From Hymenobacter properus (lineage in GTDB: Bacteria; Bacteroidota; Bacteroidia; Cytophagales; Hymenobacteraceae), in assembly GCF_015694735.1 (NCBI RefSeq), contig NZ_JADQDP010000001.1, positions 310,001 through 374,000 on the forward strand: a DNA stretch of 64,000 nucleotides, read 5' to 3'. Shown here one piece after another: positions 46,101 to 53,197 of this stretch. Numbering within the stretch: the first letter of the stretch is position 1; each line of letters starts with the position of its first letter. Below the pieces are notes generated by a model that saw nothing but the letters and a program-made list of their open reading frames with translations, had not been told where the DNA came from and did no database searches. Both the position numbers and the translations under genes were made by a program.

Positions 46101-46548
46101 GCGCGCACTATTGCCGCCCCGCAAAGCCCGGGCCCTGAAAGTAATGGAGTTTTTAATTAAGCACCAGGTCAAATCGGCGCGGGCCGGGTCCGAGCGCGCA
46201 AATTTATTGAAGCAAGCGGAGGGGCTGTTCGGTGATATTTCGCCTACCACTTCTGCCGCTTCCGAAACAGTACCGGACTACGACGACCTTGCTCATCGTT
46301 GCCTGAATTTATTACGGCCAGCGCTTCAGTCGCTACGCGAACGCCCACGCCGACCACGCCAGAAGCGCCCGCTGATAACCTTAAATTCGCTCCGGCAGGA
46401 ACCGGAAACATTTCCCGAACTAAGCGAAACTACGTTAACGAATCTACTGGCTGGCGTGCGCGAGATACCTGCGGCTGACTACCGGGTAGTGGCTTGCATA
46501 GTAGGCATCATCGTGGAAGCGACAGCCACAGATTCTGTTGACGAATAA
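43159..46548 (+). CDS. PLD-like nuclease domain fused to SNF2-family helicase (putative defence protein)
   Basis: 1129 aa. Residues 50-225 form a single phospholipase-D-like domain with the HxK motif HLHAKIYIG (His156, Lys158) followed by GSSNLSDNG, as in HKD nucleases. From about residue 275 a helicase of superfamily 2 follows: Walker A ADPTGSGKT (Lys298), VVVVSPPAVCEDWLTEL, DEAH box VDEAH (380-383), motif III LATATPINQRP, FLVRRTKRQL, and motif VI RQGRVERLDS (776-785). This order is SNF2-like. The C-terminal 330 residues are not recognised. PLD plus helicase architectures occur in anti-phage systems (Mokosh, DISARM components), but no partner gene adjoins; the neighbours are housekeeping genes. 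The ATG at 43159 is chosen; a TTG lies 33 codons upstream. Confidence 0.85.
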   Translation: MPFHHRRPKLPKLQPPAPALFTDSGESAMPTRMTWPDHSKFPVNYPPERRQVFPLLEADLRASPDFLAVTGFTSLSFIIELFGLIDLPEGHRVRLTLGFAPEGRARKNWPKVAVAQEIRNYWLERRFSIIQLGAVLRTAQLLREGRLQVRAADHLHAKIYIGAEHATVGSSNLSDNGTRYQPEANLRVARTSAHLHEREQYDDCKLAATNFWDSSTTYTPALLELLEKLIQPTSWQEALARAVAELRRGKWLAKIEQLLWEAKAIPLWPSQRDGLAQALLILHAQGNVLIADPTGSGKTRLISTLRLALMQQLIERGHGSRANVVVVSPPAVCEDWLTELRDVGMLSAYPVSMGKLSNPKQPSYLKARADLALADILIVDEAHRFIRATSNRSEALGAHAGQYAILATATPINQRPQDLLRLLELLDVDNLPDDQLAAYKRLWQSRFGTINRNMLGQLRDYVRQFLVRRTKRQLNENIALEPDAYRNRLGERCRFPLAVGEWYQVESSAEDLARIAQINQLATQLRGLLHLRRVRPPVYSLNTEAEIREYFTQQVRLASHLNEYLVRHRLRSSTPALLELIYGTAEAAEYNGGFQTTKKPTGNMIGRLRGVLQGEPGRLLPRINAVFNPKWFPEQQWLWDRDAYVQACEDEMATYEAIGTLARQLQPSREHSKARLLYGLLATHPLVLAFDQRLITLDYLRHLIDQADRPSVTAYVVSGHDKKAQAQLRSDFALGSAKKQTVALCSDAVAESINLQQASAIVLLDMPGVLRLAEQRQGRVERLDSPHTTINIFWPRDPELLQLNADQRLREVIGVAHALIGGNLDLPTEPEALVHSDEILGEEELFDALRPEAVAQREASQWAGLTDSFQLVRELVEGPTALVPPEVYAQVADLTAGALCRINLLASPTPWSFFALPGEASRPPRWVLWRPNAEPNFTTDLRTICTHLRETLRPDSVAVSVFDPAVQAHLQAQVILFRQAERALLPPRKARALKVMEFLIKHQVKSARAGSERANLLKQAEGLFGDISPTTSAASETVPDYDDLAHRCLNLLRPALQSLRERPRRPRQKRPLITLNSLRQEPETFPELSETTLTNLLAGVREIPAADYRVVACIVGIIVEATATDSVDE

Positions 46549-46848
46549 TCAGTTTCTTGAATTTTACTTTCCACCTAGCTCGCGCCCGCTGCCTAGGCCC
46601 GCTGTTGGCCGGTTTCTGGCCACTACTTGCTATGCAGGCTAGTTATGTGTCCCAGGCCACGGACCTGCCAATTGATAGGTATTCATTTCCCCACTGTTTG
46701 CCCCAGCCCCGTTATTACTTGGTTCGCACCTTGCAGACCGCGGCAGGCAGCAACTGGCGCGGCAGCCGAAAGGGCCGTGACGAAGCCAGCAAGGTTGACC
46801 ATCAGTCGGGAGGAACGTATAGGTGAACCTACTCCACTCCTCCCGCCC
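46549..46848 (+). other. Intergenic region with a leader hairpin before the DUF4136-like gene
   Basis: No convincing coding potential. Just before the next start codon there is a nested palindrome: outer stem CGGGAGGA/TCCTCCCG (46807-46814 with 46838-46845), inner TAGGT/ACCTA (46820-46824 with 46827-46831). Confidence 0.5.
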
Positions 46849-47388
46849 GTGAAAACCTACTTCCTCCTGCTCCTGCTGGCCCTCGGGGGCTGTGCCGCCG
46901 AACAAGTACAGCACACCGAGCAAGCGCCCAACGTTGATTTCAAGAGCTACAAAACCTATAATTTCTTAGATGTAACGGCCCGAAACGAGGCCGCATTCCA
47001 AGGCCCTGGCACCGGTATCGAAATCCTCAAGCAAGCCATTGGCCGTGAAATGCAGCGGCGCGGCTACCAGCCCTCGGCTTCACCCGATTTGCTGGTGAAC
47101 ATTGGTGTGGTCACGCAGGACAAGGTGCAAACCCGCGAAACCAGCCTGCGTGACGCCCCCATCTACCTTGGGCAGCGCAACTACCACTGGCAGAGTCAGG
47201 ACGTGGTGGTGGGCCGCTACGAAGAAGGCACCGCCACGGTCGAGGTTGTGGATGCCGCCCGGCAGGAGCTTATCTGGCAAGGCTCGGTAAAGAGCGTGCT
47301 CAGCCCCAAGGCCGACAAGCTCACCAAGCGCATTGATGACGCCGTGGCTGCCTTGTTTGAGAAGTTTCCGGTTCAGCCCTCGAAATAG
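46849..47388 (+). CDS. DUF4136-like lipoprotein
   Basis: 179 aa from a GTG start (46849). A lipoprotein signal (FLLLLLALGGC, lipobox Cys at about 15), then DFKSYKTYNFLD, a helix with Ile/Arg (ILKQAIGREMQRRGYQPSAS), the PDLLVNIGV strand and a second half ending in KLTKRIDDAVAALFEKFPV: the DUF4136 arrangement. Function unknown; probably anchored in the outer or inner membrane, facing the periplasm. Ends 9 bases before the next gene, so the two are probably co-transcribed. Confidence 0.8.
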   Translation: MKTYFLLLLLALGGCAAEQVQHTEQAPNVDFKSYKTYNFLDVTARNEAAFQGPGTGIEILKQAIGREMQRRGYQPSASPDLLVNIGVVTQDKVQTRETSLRDAPIYLGQRNYHWQSQDVVVGRYEEGTATVEVVDAARQELIWQGSVKSVLSPKADKLTKRIDDAVAALFEKFPVQPSK

Positions 47389-47397
47389 CCCGCGTCC

Positions 47398-47940
47398 ATG
47401 AATGCCCTCTACTTGGTGGCCCTGCTGCCGCCCGAACCCGTGTTTTCTGAAACATGGGCCCTGAAGCAGGAAGTGCACCGCCTCACCGGCAGCCGCAACG
47501 CCGTACGCCTGCCGCCGCACATAACCCTGGTTCCGCCGCTGCGTCAGCCCGACGAATTCGAGGCCGCTTGCACAGCCGTGTTGGCTGCTTTTGTCGCCAC
47601 GCAGCAGCCCTTCTCCGTGAGCCTGGATGGATTTGCGTGGTTCGGCAACCGCACGCTGTTCGTGCATGTGAGCGAGGCCGAGGCGCTGCAATCCTTCCAT
47701 GCCGCGCTGATGGCGTGGTGCAAGGCGCACCTGCCGGAAGTGCAGCCGGAAAACCGGCCCTTCACGCCGCACCTCACGCTGGCTACCCGCGACCTGCCAC
47801 CCGCACAGGTAACGGCGCTGCGTGAGCAATTCGCGGCCCGGTCCTACACCGGCACTTTTACCGTGCACAACATCACACTTTTCCGGCACGACGGGCAGCA
47901 GTGGCAGCCCCGTGCCACGTTTGAGCTTGGGATTATTTGA
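47398..47940 (+). CDS. 2H phosphoesterase superfamily protein (2'-5' RNA ligase-like)
   Basis: 180 aa. The two catalytic HxT motifs are intact: PPHITLVPP (about residue 40) and FTPHLTLATRDL (about residue 122). The family (LigT/ThpR, YjcG and relatives) hydrolyses or forms 2',5' or cyclic phosphodiester bonds in RNA; the substrate is unknown. Follows the DUF4136-like gene by 9 bases. A terminator-like hairpin follows. Confidence 0.87.
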   Translation: MNALYLVALLPPEPVFSETWALKQEVHRLTGSRNAVRLPPHITLVPPLRQPDEFEAACTAVLAAFVATQQPFSVSLDGFAWFGNRTLFVHVSEAEALQSFHAALMAWCKAHLPEVQPENRPFTPHLTLATRDLPPAQVTALREQFAARSYTGTFTVHNITLFRHDGQQWQPRATFELGII

Positions 47941-47974
47941 TGAAACAACGACAAGGTAACGTCGATAAAAGCGC

Positions 47975-48008
47975 GAATGCCCTGGCAGCAGTTGCTACCG
48001 GGGCATTC
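47975..48008. terminator. Terminator between convergent genes (2H phosphoesterase, small protein)
   Basis: Stem GAATGCCCTGG/CCGGGGCATTC (47975-47985 with 47998-48008), one T-G pair, followed by TTATTC. Confidence 0.7.
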
Positions 48009-48039
48009 TTATTCTCAAACAACGGCCTAAGCCGAACGA

Positions 48040-48234
48040 CTATTTAAACTTGGGCGCGGTGCCGGGAATGTTCAGGTTGCCATTCTTATAGCGCTTGTAC
48101 AGGTATGCAGCACCGGCCGCTAGCAGGGCGCCTTTTACCAAGCTGCCACCAGTAGAGCCAGCAGCGCGGGTACCATCTTCGTTCGTGCGGCCGCCAAATA
48201 GGCCGGAAATCAAGCCACCAAGGGTATTATTCAT
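48040..48234 (-). CDS. Small Gly-rich protein with one hydrophobic helix
   Basis: 64 aa from the ATG at 48234. A Gly/Asn-rich N-terminus (NTLGGLISGLFGGRTNEDG), then a single hydrophobic helix (LVKGALLAAGAAYLYKRYK) with a basic C-terminal flank. I do not recognise the family. A membrane-associated small protein is likely. Probably a real gene because of its amphipathic composition and the following convergent terminator. It lies downstream of holA in the same direction, and the gap is about 55 bases. Confidence 0.6.
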   Translation of the reverse strand: MNNTLGGLISGLFGGRTNEDGTRAAGSTGGSLVKGALLAAGAAYLYKRYKNGNLNIPGTAPKFK

Positions 48235-48291
48235 GAGTGAAATCAGTTTTGAGGTGAAAGTCTGATTTCTACGGTGCCTACGGCCCAAGTG

Positions 48292-49353
48292 TTACCCCAA
48301 CACCCCGGCCGGCACCGGGTGCAGAATCAGCCACACCAGTTCCCTCAGAATCTCGGCCTCGTCCATCGAGCCGCTTTCGATGCCCTTACTCTGCGCATCG
48401 GCCCGCCGAATGTCGTGGATGATGCTCACCACCTGCGCCAGCGGGTAGGCGCGCAGGGCCTGTTGGTACTCCTTCTGGGCGAAGCTGTTCACGATGCCCA
48501 GGCTCTTGTACACGCCATCGGGCGGGTTGGCGCCGGCCTGGTGCAGCACCAGCAACTTGGTGAAAAAGTTGAACAGCAGCGTGAGGTTCGGGATGAGCGG
48601 GTTGGCCTTGGGGTTGGCAGCGAAGTAAGCCAGAATGCGGTTGGCCTTAAGCACGTCGCGCTGCACCAACGCCTTTTGCAGTTCGAAAATGTTGTAGTCC
48701 TTGCTGATGCCCACCATGCGCTGCACCAGCTCATCATCAATCGGCTGATTGGGTTTGAGGTTGAGCACCAGCTTATCTACCTCATTGGCCAGCCGGCCCA
48801 GGTCGGCCCCGATGTACTCGGCCAGCATGGCCGTGGCCTGCCCCGTAATCTGCAGCCCGCGCGCCCGCACGTTGGCCGTAAGCCACTGCGGCACCTGGCT
48901 GTCGTAGAGCTTTTTGCTGGTCATGAGCACGGCCGGCGAGTCTTTGCCCGCCAGTAGCTTGCCCAGCTTCTTGCGCGAGTCCAGCGTTTTGTGCTTGTAG
49001 CAAAACACCAGCACGGTGCTCGGCAGCGGGTTTTTCAGGTAGGCCTCCAGAAAAGGCCAACTCCGCTCTTGCTCCAGGTCGGCTACCGTCTGGGCTTCCT
49101 TCACAATGACAACGCTACGCTCGGCCATCATCGGAAACCGCTTGGCCTGCCCCAGAATGGCCGTCACGTCCACGTCCTTGCCGTACACCACCACCTGGTT
49201 GAAGCTGCGCTCGTGCTCGGCCAGGGCGGTTTTTTCAATCAAATCGGCTACTACGTCGATGTAGTACGGCTCCTCGCCCTGCAAAAAATACACGGGCTGA
49301 AACTGCCGCTGCTGCAGCTGCTTGAGTATCGCGTCGGCTTCTAATTGGGGCAT
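48292..49353 (-). CDS. holA: DNA polymerase III subunit delta
   Basis: 353 aa. The clamp-loader subunit that opens the sliding clamp. Motifs: YFLQGEEPYYIDVVADLIEK at the N-terminus, NPLPSTVLVFCYKHKTLDSRKKL in the middle, EYIGADLGRLANEVDKLVLN before the C-terminal domain. The weak Walker-like region and length fit HolA. The ATG at 49353 (MPQLEADAILKQLQ) is chosen over the longer frame that starts 14 codons earlier. Divergent from tyrS. Confidence 0.92.
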   Translation of the reverse strand: MPQLEADAILKQLQQRQFQPVYFLQGEEPYYIDVVADLIEKTALAEHERSFNQVVVYGKDVDVTAILGQAKRFPMMAERSVVIVKEAQTVADLEQERSWPFLEAYLKNPLPSTVLVFCYKHKTLDSRKKLGKLLAGKDSPAVLMTSKKLYDSQVPQWLTANVRARGLQITGQATAMLAEYIGADLGRLANEVDKLVLNLKPNQPIDDELVQRMVGISKDYNIFELQKALVQRDVLKANRILAYFAANPKANPLIPNLTLLFNFFTKLLVLHQAGANPPDGVYKSLGIVNSFAQKEYQQALRAYPLAQVVSIIHDIRRADAQSKGIESGSMDEAEILRELVWLILHPVPAGVLG

Positions 49354-49423
49354 AGGGGATGGGGAACGGAGGGTCTTGGCTCTCGGACCCGACACAAAAT
49401 TAGGCCTTGGCTAACCCTCGCCC

Positions 49424-49506
49424 TACCTTTGCGCCCTTATTCTCAAGACTGGTTTTTGGTTAACGCTTCCAACCAAGTTCCTAAGTTCCCCAGACCCCAA
49501 GTCCCG
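49424..49506 (+). promoter_or_regulatory. tyrS promoter box and a period-8 repeat leader
   Basis: TACCTTTG at 49424-49431 followed by CGCCC, then a leader of about 80 bases that contains an eight-base-periodic AAGNNCC stretch (49475-49506), similar to that at 37843. No T-box-like structure was noticed. Confidence 0.5.
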
Positions 49507-49514
49507 ACAAATCC

Positions 49515-50822
49515 ATGTCCCTGATTGAAGAACTGACCTGGCGCGGCATGTTTCACGACGCCATGCCCGGTACCGCCGAACACCTCGCCACGAACGCGCC
49601 CATCTCGGGCTACATCGGCTTCGACCCCACGGCCGCCTCGCTGCACATCGGCAACCTGGCCACCATCATGCTGCTGGTGCACCTGCAGCGCGCCGGTCAC
49701 CGCCCGGTGGCCCTGGTGGGCGGCGCCACCGGCATGATTGGCGACCCCAGCGGCAAGTCAGCCGAGCGCAACCTGCTCGACGAAACCACCCTGCGCCGCA
49801 ACCAGGCCGGCATTCAGGCTCAGCTGGAGAAGTTTCTCGATTTCTCCGAAGGGCCCACCGGCGCGCTGGTGGTAAACAACTACGACTGGTTCAAGGAGTT
49901 CGGCTTCCTGCAGTTCCTGCGCGAGGTAGGCAAGCACCTCACCGTTAACTACATGATGGCCAAGGACTCGGTGAAGCGTCGCATCAACACCGAAGAAAGC
50001 GGCGCCGACGGCCTCAGCTACACCGAGTTCAGCTACCAATTGCTGCAGGGCTACGACTTCGTGCACCTCAATAAAACCCTGGGCGTCACGCTGCAAATGG
50101 GCGCTTCCGACCAGTGGGGCAACATCACTACCGGCACCGAGCTCATTCGCCGCGTGGCCAACGCCGAGGGCACCGAAGCCAAAGCCTACGCCCTCACCGG
50201 CCAGCTCATCACCAAGGCCGACGGCACCAAGTATGGCAAGTCTGAAACCGGCACCGTCTGGCTCGATGCCACGATGACCTCGCCCTACCAGTTCTACCAG
50301 TTCTTCCTCAACTCGGCCGATGCCGATGCCCCGCGCCTCATCCGCGTATTCACGCTGTTGAGCCAGGAGGAAATTGAAGCCCTCGAAGCCGAGCACAACG
50401 CCGCCCCGCACCTGCGAACCTTGCAAAAGGCCCTGGCCAAAGACGTGACCACCCGCGTGCACTCGGCCGAAGCCGCCGAAGCCGCCATTGCCGCCTCGCA
50501 GGTTCTGTTTGGCGGCGGCGACCTCGCCTCGCTCGATGAAGCCACCTTGCTCGACGTGTTCGCCGGCGTGCCGCACCTGCGCGTGCCTCGTGCCGAGCTG
50601 GCCGACCTCAACGCTGCTACCTTTCTCAGCGACTTCACGCAGCTGGGAATCTTTCCCTCAAAAGGCGAGGCCCGCAGGATGATTCAGTCTGGCGGCGTCA
50701 GCATCAACCGCGAAAAGGTAGCCTCGCCCGATGCAACTGTGGCGTCGTTGCAGCCGCTTGCTGGCAAGTACCTCGTGGTGCAGAAAGGCAAGAAGAACTA
50801 CTTTCTGGTGGAGTTGGTGTAA
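49515..50822 (+). CDS. tyrS: Tyrosyl-tRNA synthetase
   Basis: 435 aa. Charges tRNA-Tyr. Class I synthetase with the HIGH motif as LHIGN ([19 protein letters not shown]), the tyrosine-binding [13 protein letters not shown] and the KMSKS motif as KYGKS. A C-terminal S4-like domain begins at [20 protein letters not shown]. Length is as in bacterial TyrRS. Confidence 0.97.
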   Translation: MSLIEELTWRGMFHDAMPGTAEHLATNAPISGYIGFDPTAASLHIGNLATIMLLVHLQRAGHRPVALVGGATGMIGDPSGKSAERNLLDETTLRRNQAGIQAQLEKFLDFSEGPTGALVVNNYDWFKEFGFLQFLREVGKHLTVNYMMAKDSVKRRINTEESGADGLSYTEFSYQLLQGYDFVHLNKTLGVTLQMGASDQWGNITTGTELIRRVANAEGTEAKAYALTGQLITKADGTKYGKSETGTVWLDATMTSPYQFYQFFLNSADADAPRLIRVFTLLSQEEIEALEAEHNAAPHLRTLQKALAKDVTTRVHSAEAAEAAIAASQVLFGGGDLASLDEATLLDVFAGVPHLRVPRAELADLNAATFLSDFTQLGIFPSKGEARRMIQSGGVSINREKVASPDATVASLQPLAGKYLVVQKGKKNYFLVELV

Positions 50823-50831
50823 ATAACCAGA

Positions 50832-50945
50832 CCGTCATGCCAAGCGCAGCCGAGGCATCTCGCGTGCGGCACTTAATTCAATCGGCCCAACGATTTTGAT
50901 TACTACTACATGCAAGATGCCTCGGCTGCGCTCGGCATGACGGTC
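50832..50945. repeat. Intergenic inverted-repeat element, copy A
   Basis: Arms of 30 bases (50832-50861 and 50916-50945) with one mismatch, core AGCGCAGCCGAGGCATCT, around a 54-base middle. Located between the end of tyrS and the convergent Hc1-like gene. Same family as the elements at 60063 and 61330. Confidence 0.85.
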
Positions 50946-50960
50946 GAATAGTTAACCACA

Positions 50961-50992
50961 AAAAAGGCCCTGCCAACCGGCAGGGCCTTTTT
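50961..50992. terminator. Bidirectional terminator between tyrS and the Hc1-like gene
   Basis: A 14-bp perfect stem (50961-50974 with 50979-50992), loop AACC, A-run on one side and T-run on the other. Confidence 0.92.
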
Positions 50993-51005
50993 CTGTCGTC
51001 CACAA

Positions 51006-51041
51006 AATCCGACGAATCCGAAAAATCCGTCGAATCCGTGG
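51006..51041. repeat. Period-9 tandem repeat
   Basis: Four units of nine bases with core AATCCG: AATCCGACG, AATCCGAAA, AATCCGTCG, AATCCGTGG. Just downstream of the Hc1-like gene's stop codon. Confidence 0.75.
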
Positions 51042-51047
51042 TCTGGA

Positions 51048-51344
51048 TTACTTCTTAGCAGCGGCTTTCTTGGCCGGAGCGGCTTTTGCACCGCTGGCAG
51101 CGCCAGCAGCTTTCTTAGCCGGAGCAGCCTTGGTAGCACCACCAGCAGCACCGCCTTTAGCAGCGCCTGCGGCGGCGTTCTTGGTGTTCTGCACCTCGGT
51201 GCGGAACTCCTGGGCCATCGTCTTCAGCTCCTGCATGCCTTTGCGCACGCGGGTGCCAGCGGCAGCATTTTGCTTGTCGTAGAATTTCGAGAAATCGTCT
51301 TCGAGCGACATCACGAGGTCTTTCAGTTTGCTGAAATTGTTCAT
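51048..51344 (-). CDS. Histone H1-like protein (Hc1 family)
   Basis: 98 aa. The N-terminal helix pair (SKLKDLVMSLEDDFSKFYDK, AGTRVRKGMQELKTMAQEF) is typical of Bacteroidota Hc1-like proteins; the C-terminal half is a Lys/Ala/Gly tail (KKAAGAASGAKAAPAKKAA) like eukaryotic H1. It probably binds DNA non-specifically and compacts the nucleoid. Located between the terminator after tyrS and the SPT-like gene. Confidence 0.9.
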   Translation of the reverse strand: MNNFSKLKDLVMSLEDDFSKFYDKQNAAAGTRVRKGMQELKTMAQEFRTEVQNTKNAAAGAAKGGAAGGATKAAPAKKAAGAASGAKAAPAKKAAAKK

Positions 51345-51546
51345 TGGGGGTTTGGGGTTGGGGTGAAAAATGAGTCTATTGTAGTGCTAAGACGGCCCTA
51401 ATATACAGGGGTTTCAAATACAAGCAAGTTTTTCACTTTTTTTTCAAAACCCCCTCCCCTGCTTTCAGAGGCCGATTTTAGTTTTAAAAAGGCCCTTTTC
51501 GCTTTTCGCGCCCCTCTCTGCTTTCTAGGTATAGTGCAAAAGCAAA

Positions 51547-51574
51547 CGCCGGCCTTCCTCGCAGAAAGCCGGCG
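51547..51574 (-). terminator. Hairpin downstream of the SPT-like gene
   Basis: Stem CGCCGGC/GCCGGCG (51547-51553 with 51568-51574), followed on the minus strand by TTTGCTTTTGC. It lies about 25 bases after the stop codon. Confidence 0.6.
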
Positions 51575-51598
51575 CTAGTCAGATTAGCAAACCAACAT

Positions 51599-52846
51599 TT
51601 AAACGGCCTGCGGGACGGCCGTGGTGCGGCTGTAGAGGCCCTTTTTGAGCTTATCGGCCACGGCCTCAAACGCCGTAATCGTTTCCGCTACATCCTCCAG
51701 GGTGTGCACCGCCGTGGGGATGATGCGCAGCATAATCACGCCCTTGGGCACCACCGGATACACCACTATGGAGCAGAAAATGTGGTGATTCTCACGCAAA
51801 TCCAGCGTAATCTGGGTCGCGTCGGGGATTTCGCCTTCCAGCAGCACCGGCGTCACGGGCGAGGTGGTGGTGCCGATGTTGAAGCCTTTTTCGCGCAGGC
51901 CGTTCTGAATGGCGTGCACGATGGTCCAGAGATTTTCGCGCAGCTCCGGCTTGGTGCGGAGGAGCTCCAAACGCTTGATGGCGCCCACTACGAGGGGCAT
52001 GGGCAGCGATTTGGCGAAAATCTGGCTGCGCATGTTGTAACGCAAATATTCAATCACGCTTTCGGGCCCCGAGACGAAGGCACCGATGCTTGCCATGCTC
52101 TTGGCGAAGGTCGAAAAATAGATGTCGATGCCGTCCTGAATGCCTTGCGCTTCGCCCGTACCGGCCCCCGTGGGGCCCATCGTGCCAAAACCGTGAGCAT
52201 CGTCAACGAACAGGCGGAAGCTGAACTTTTCTTTCAGCGCCACCACGCCGCGCAGGTCGCCCTGGTTGCCCGACATGCCGAACACACCCTCGGTGATGAC
52301 GAGGATGCCACCACCGGTTTCGTCGGTGATGCGCTTGGCAGCGGTGAGCTGCTTCTCTAGGCTGGCCATGTCGTTGTGGCGGTACACGAAGCGCTTGCCG
52401 GCGTGCAGGCGCACCCCGTCGATGATGCAGGCGTGCGACTCGGCGTCGTACACAATCACGTCGTGGCGGCCCACGAGCGAATCAATGATAGACACCACGC
52501 CCTGGTAGCCGAAGTTGAGCAGGCAGGTGGCAGGCTTATGCACGAACTCCGACAGTTGGTCTTCGAGTTGCTCGTGGTAGTTGGAGTTGCCGCTCATCAT
52601 GCGGGCGCCCATGGGCAGGGCCATGCCGTACTCGGCCGCCGCCTCGGCATCCACTTTCCGCACTTCGGGATGGTTGGCCAGGCCCAGGTAGTTGTTGAGG
52701 CTCCAGTTCAGCATTTTCCGGCCGCGGAAGCCCATGTGGGGCCCGGCTTCGCCTTCGAGCTTGGGGAACATGAAGTAGCCGTGCGCATAGTGCGAGTGCG
52801 AGCCCAGCGGGCCACGGTTGGCCTGAATCCGGTCGAATATATCCAC
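51599..52846 (-). CDS. Alpha-oxoamine synthase family PLP enzyme, probably serine palmitoyltransferase
   Basis: 415 aa. A PLP-dependent acyl-CoA:amino-acid transferase of the AOS family: NWSLNNYLGLANHPEV, the GNSNYHEQLE region, DAESHACIIDGVRL, LFVDDAHGFGTMG (cofactor Asp), and the PLP-Lys region IYFSTFAKSMASIGAF. In Bacteroidota the member of this shape makes 3-keto-sphinganine for sphingolipids; KBL and BioF are alternative relatives. No sphingolipid partner genes adjoin. An upstream promoter box and a downstream hairpin suggest a single-gene transcript. Confidence 0.85.
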   Translation of the reverse strand: MDIFDRIQANRGPLGSHSHYAHGYFMFPKLEGEAGPHMGFRGRKMLNWSLNNYLGLANHPEVRKVDAEAAAEYGMALPMGARMMSGNSNYHEQLEDQLSEFVHKPATCLLNFGYQGVVSIIDSLVGRHDVIVYDAESHACIIDGVRLHAGKRFVYRHNDMASLEKQLTAAKRITDETGGGILVITEGVFGMSGNQGDLRGVVALKEKFSFRLFVDDAHGFGTMGPTGAGTGEAQGIQDGIDIYFSTFAKSMASIGAFVSGPESVIEYLRYNMRSQIFAKSLPMPLVVGAIKRLELLRTKPELRENLWTIVHAIQNGLREKGFNIGTTTSPVTPVLLEGEIPDATQITLDLRENHHIFCSIVVYPVVPKGVIMLRIIPTAVHTLEDVAETITAFEAVADKLKKGLYSRTTAVPQAV

Positions 52847-52925
52847 TGAAAAAACGGAAATGAGGTGAAAAATGGGTGGTGGGCGGGGAAGTCGGTCTTG
52901 GCGTTAGCCAATACCTGCCTAAGCA

Positions 52926-52933
52926 CAAAGGTA
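52926..52933 (-). promoter_or_regulatory. Promoter box upstream of the SPT-like gene
   Basis: TACCTTTG on the minus strand followed by TGCTTAGG, 80 bases before the ATG. The rest of the divergent 52847-53197 intergenic region shows nothing else that I can assign. Confidence 0.5.
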
Positions 52934-53197
52934 CTTCCCGCGTGGCGGTTGTACATAATTTGGGCATAACAACCGGGTAATGGCGCGCAGGTTTGCGGCC
53001 GGGCTGCGGTTTCGCAATTTCTTTACGGCAGCAATGCCGGCCGCCGATGGGCGAAAATTTTATGTTAGATTGAGAAAGTGGCCGCTTGTGCCGCGAGGTG
53101 GCGGTGCTCCTTTAATGCTGTCTAGGGATTCATCAGCACGACGGTAAACTATATATTTTCAGGCTATTTCAACTGCCTCAACACCCGTCTTCCCGTG

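Noticed and set aside
46557..46826. 89-codon frame between the helicase and the lipoprotein genes
   Set aside because: TTG start, Pro/Arg-rich composition and stop before the leader hairpin; no protein-like pattern.
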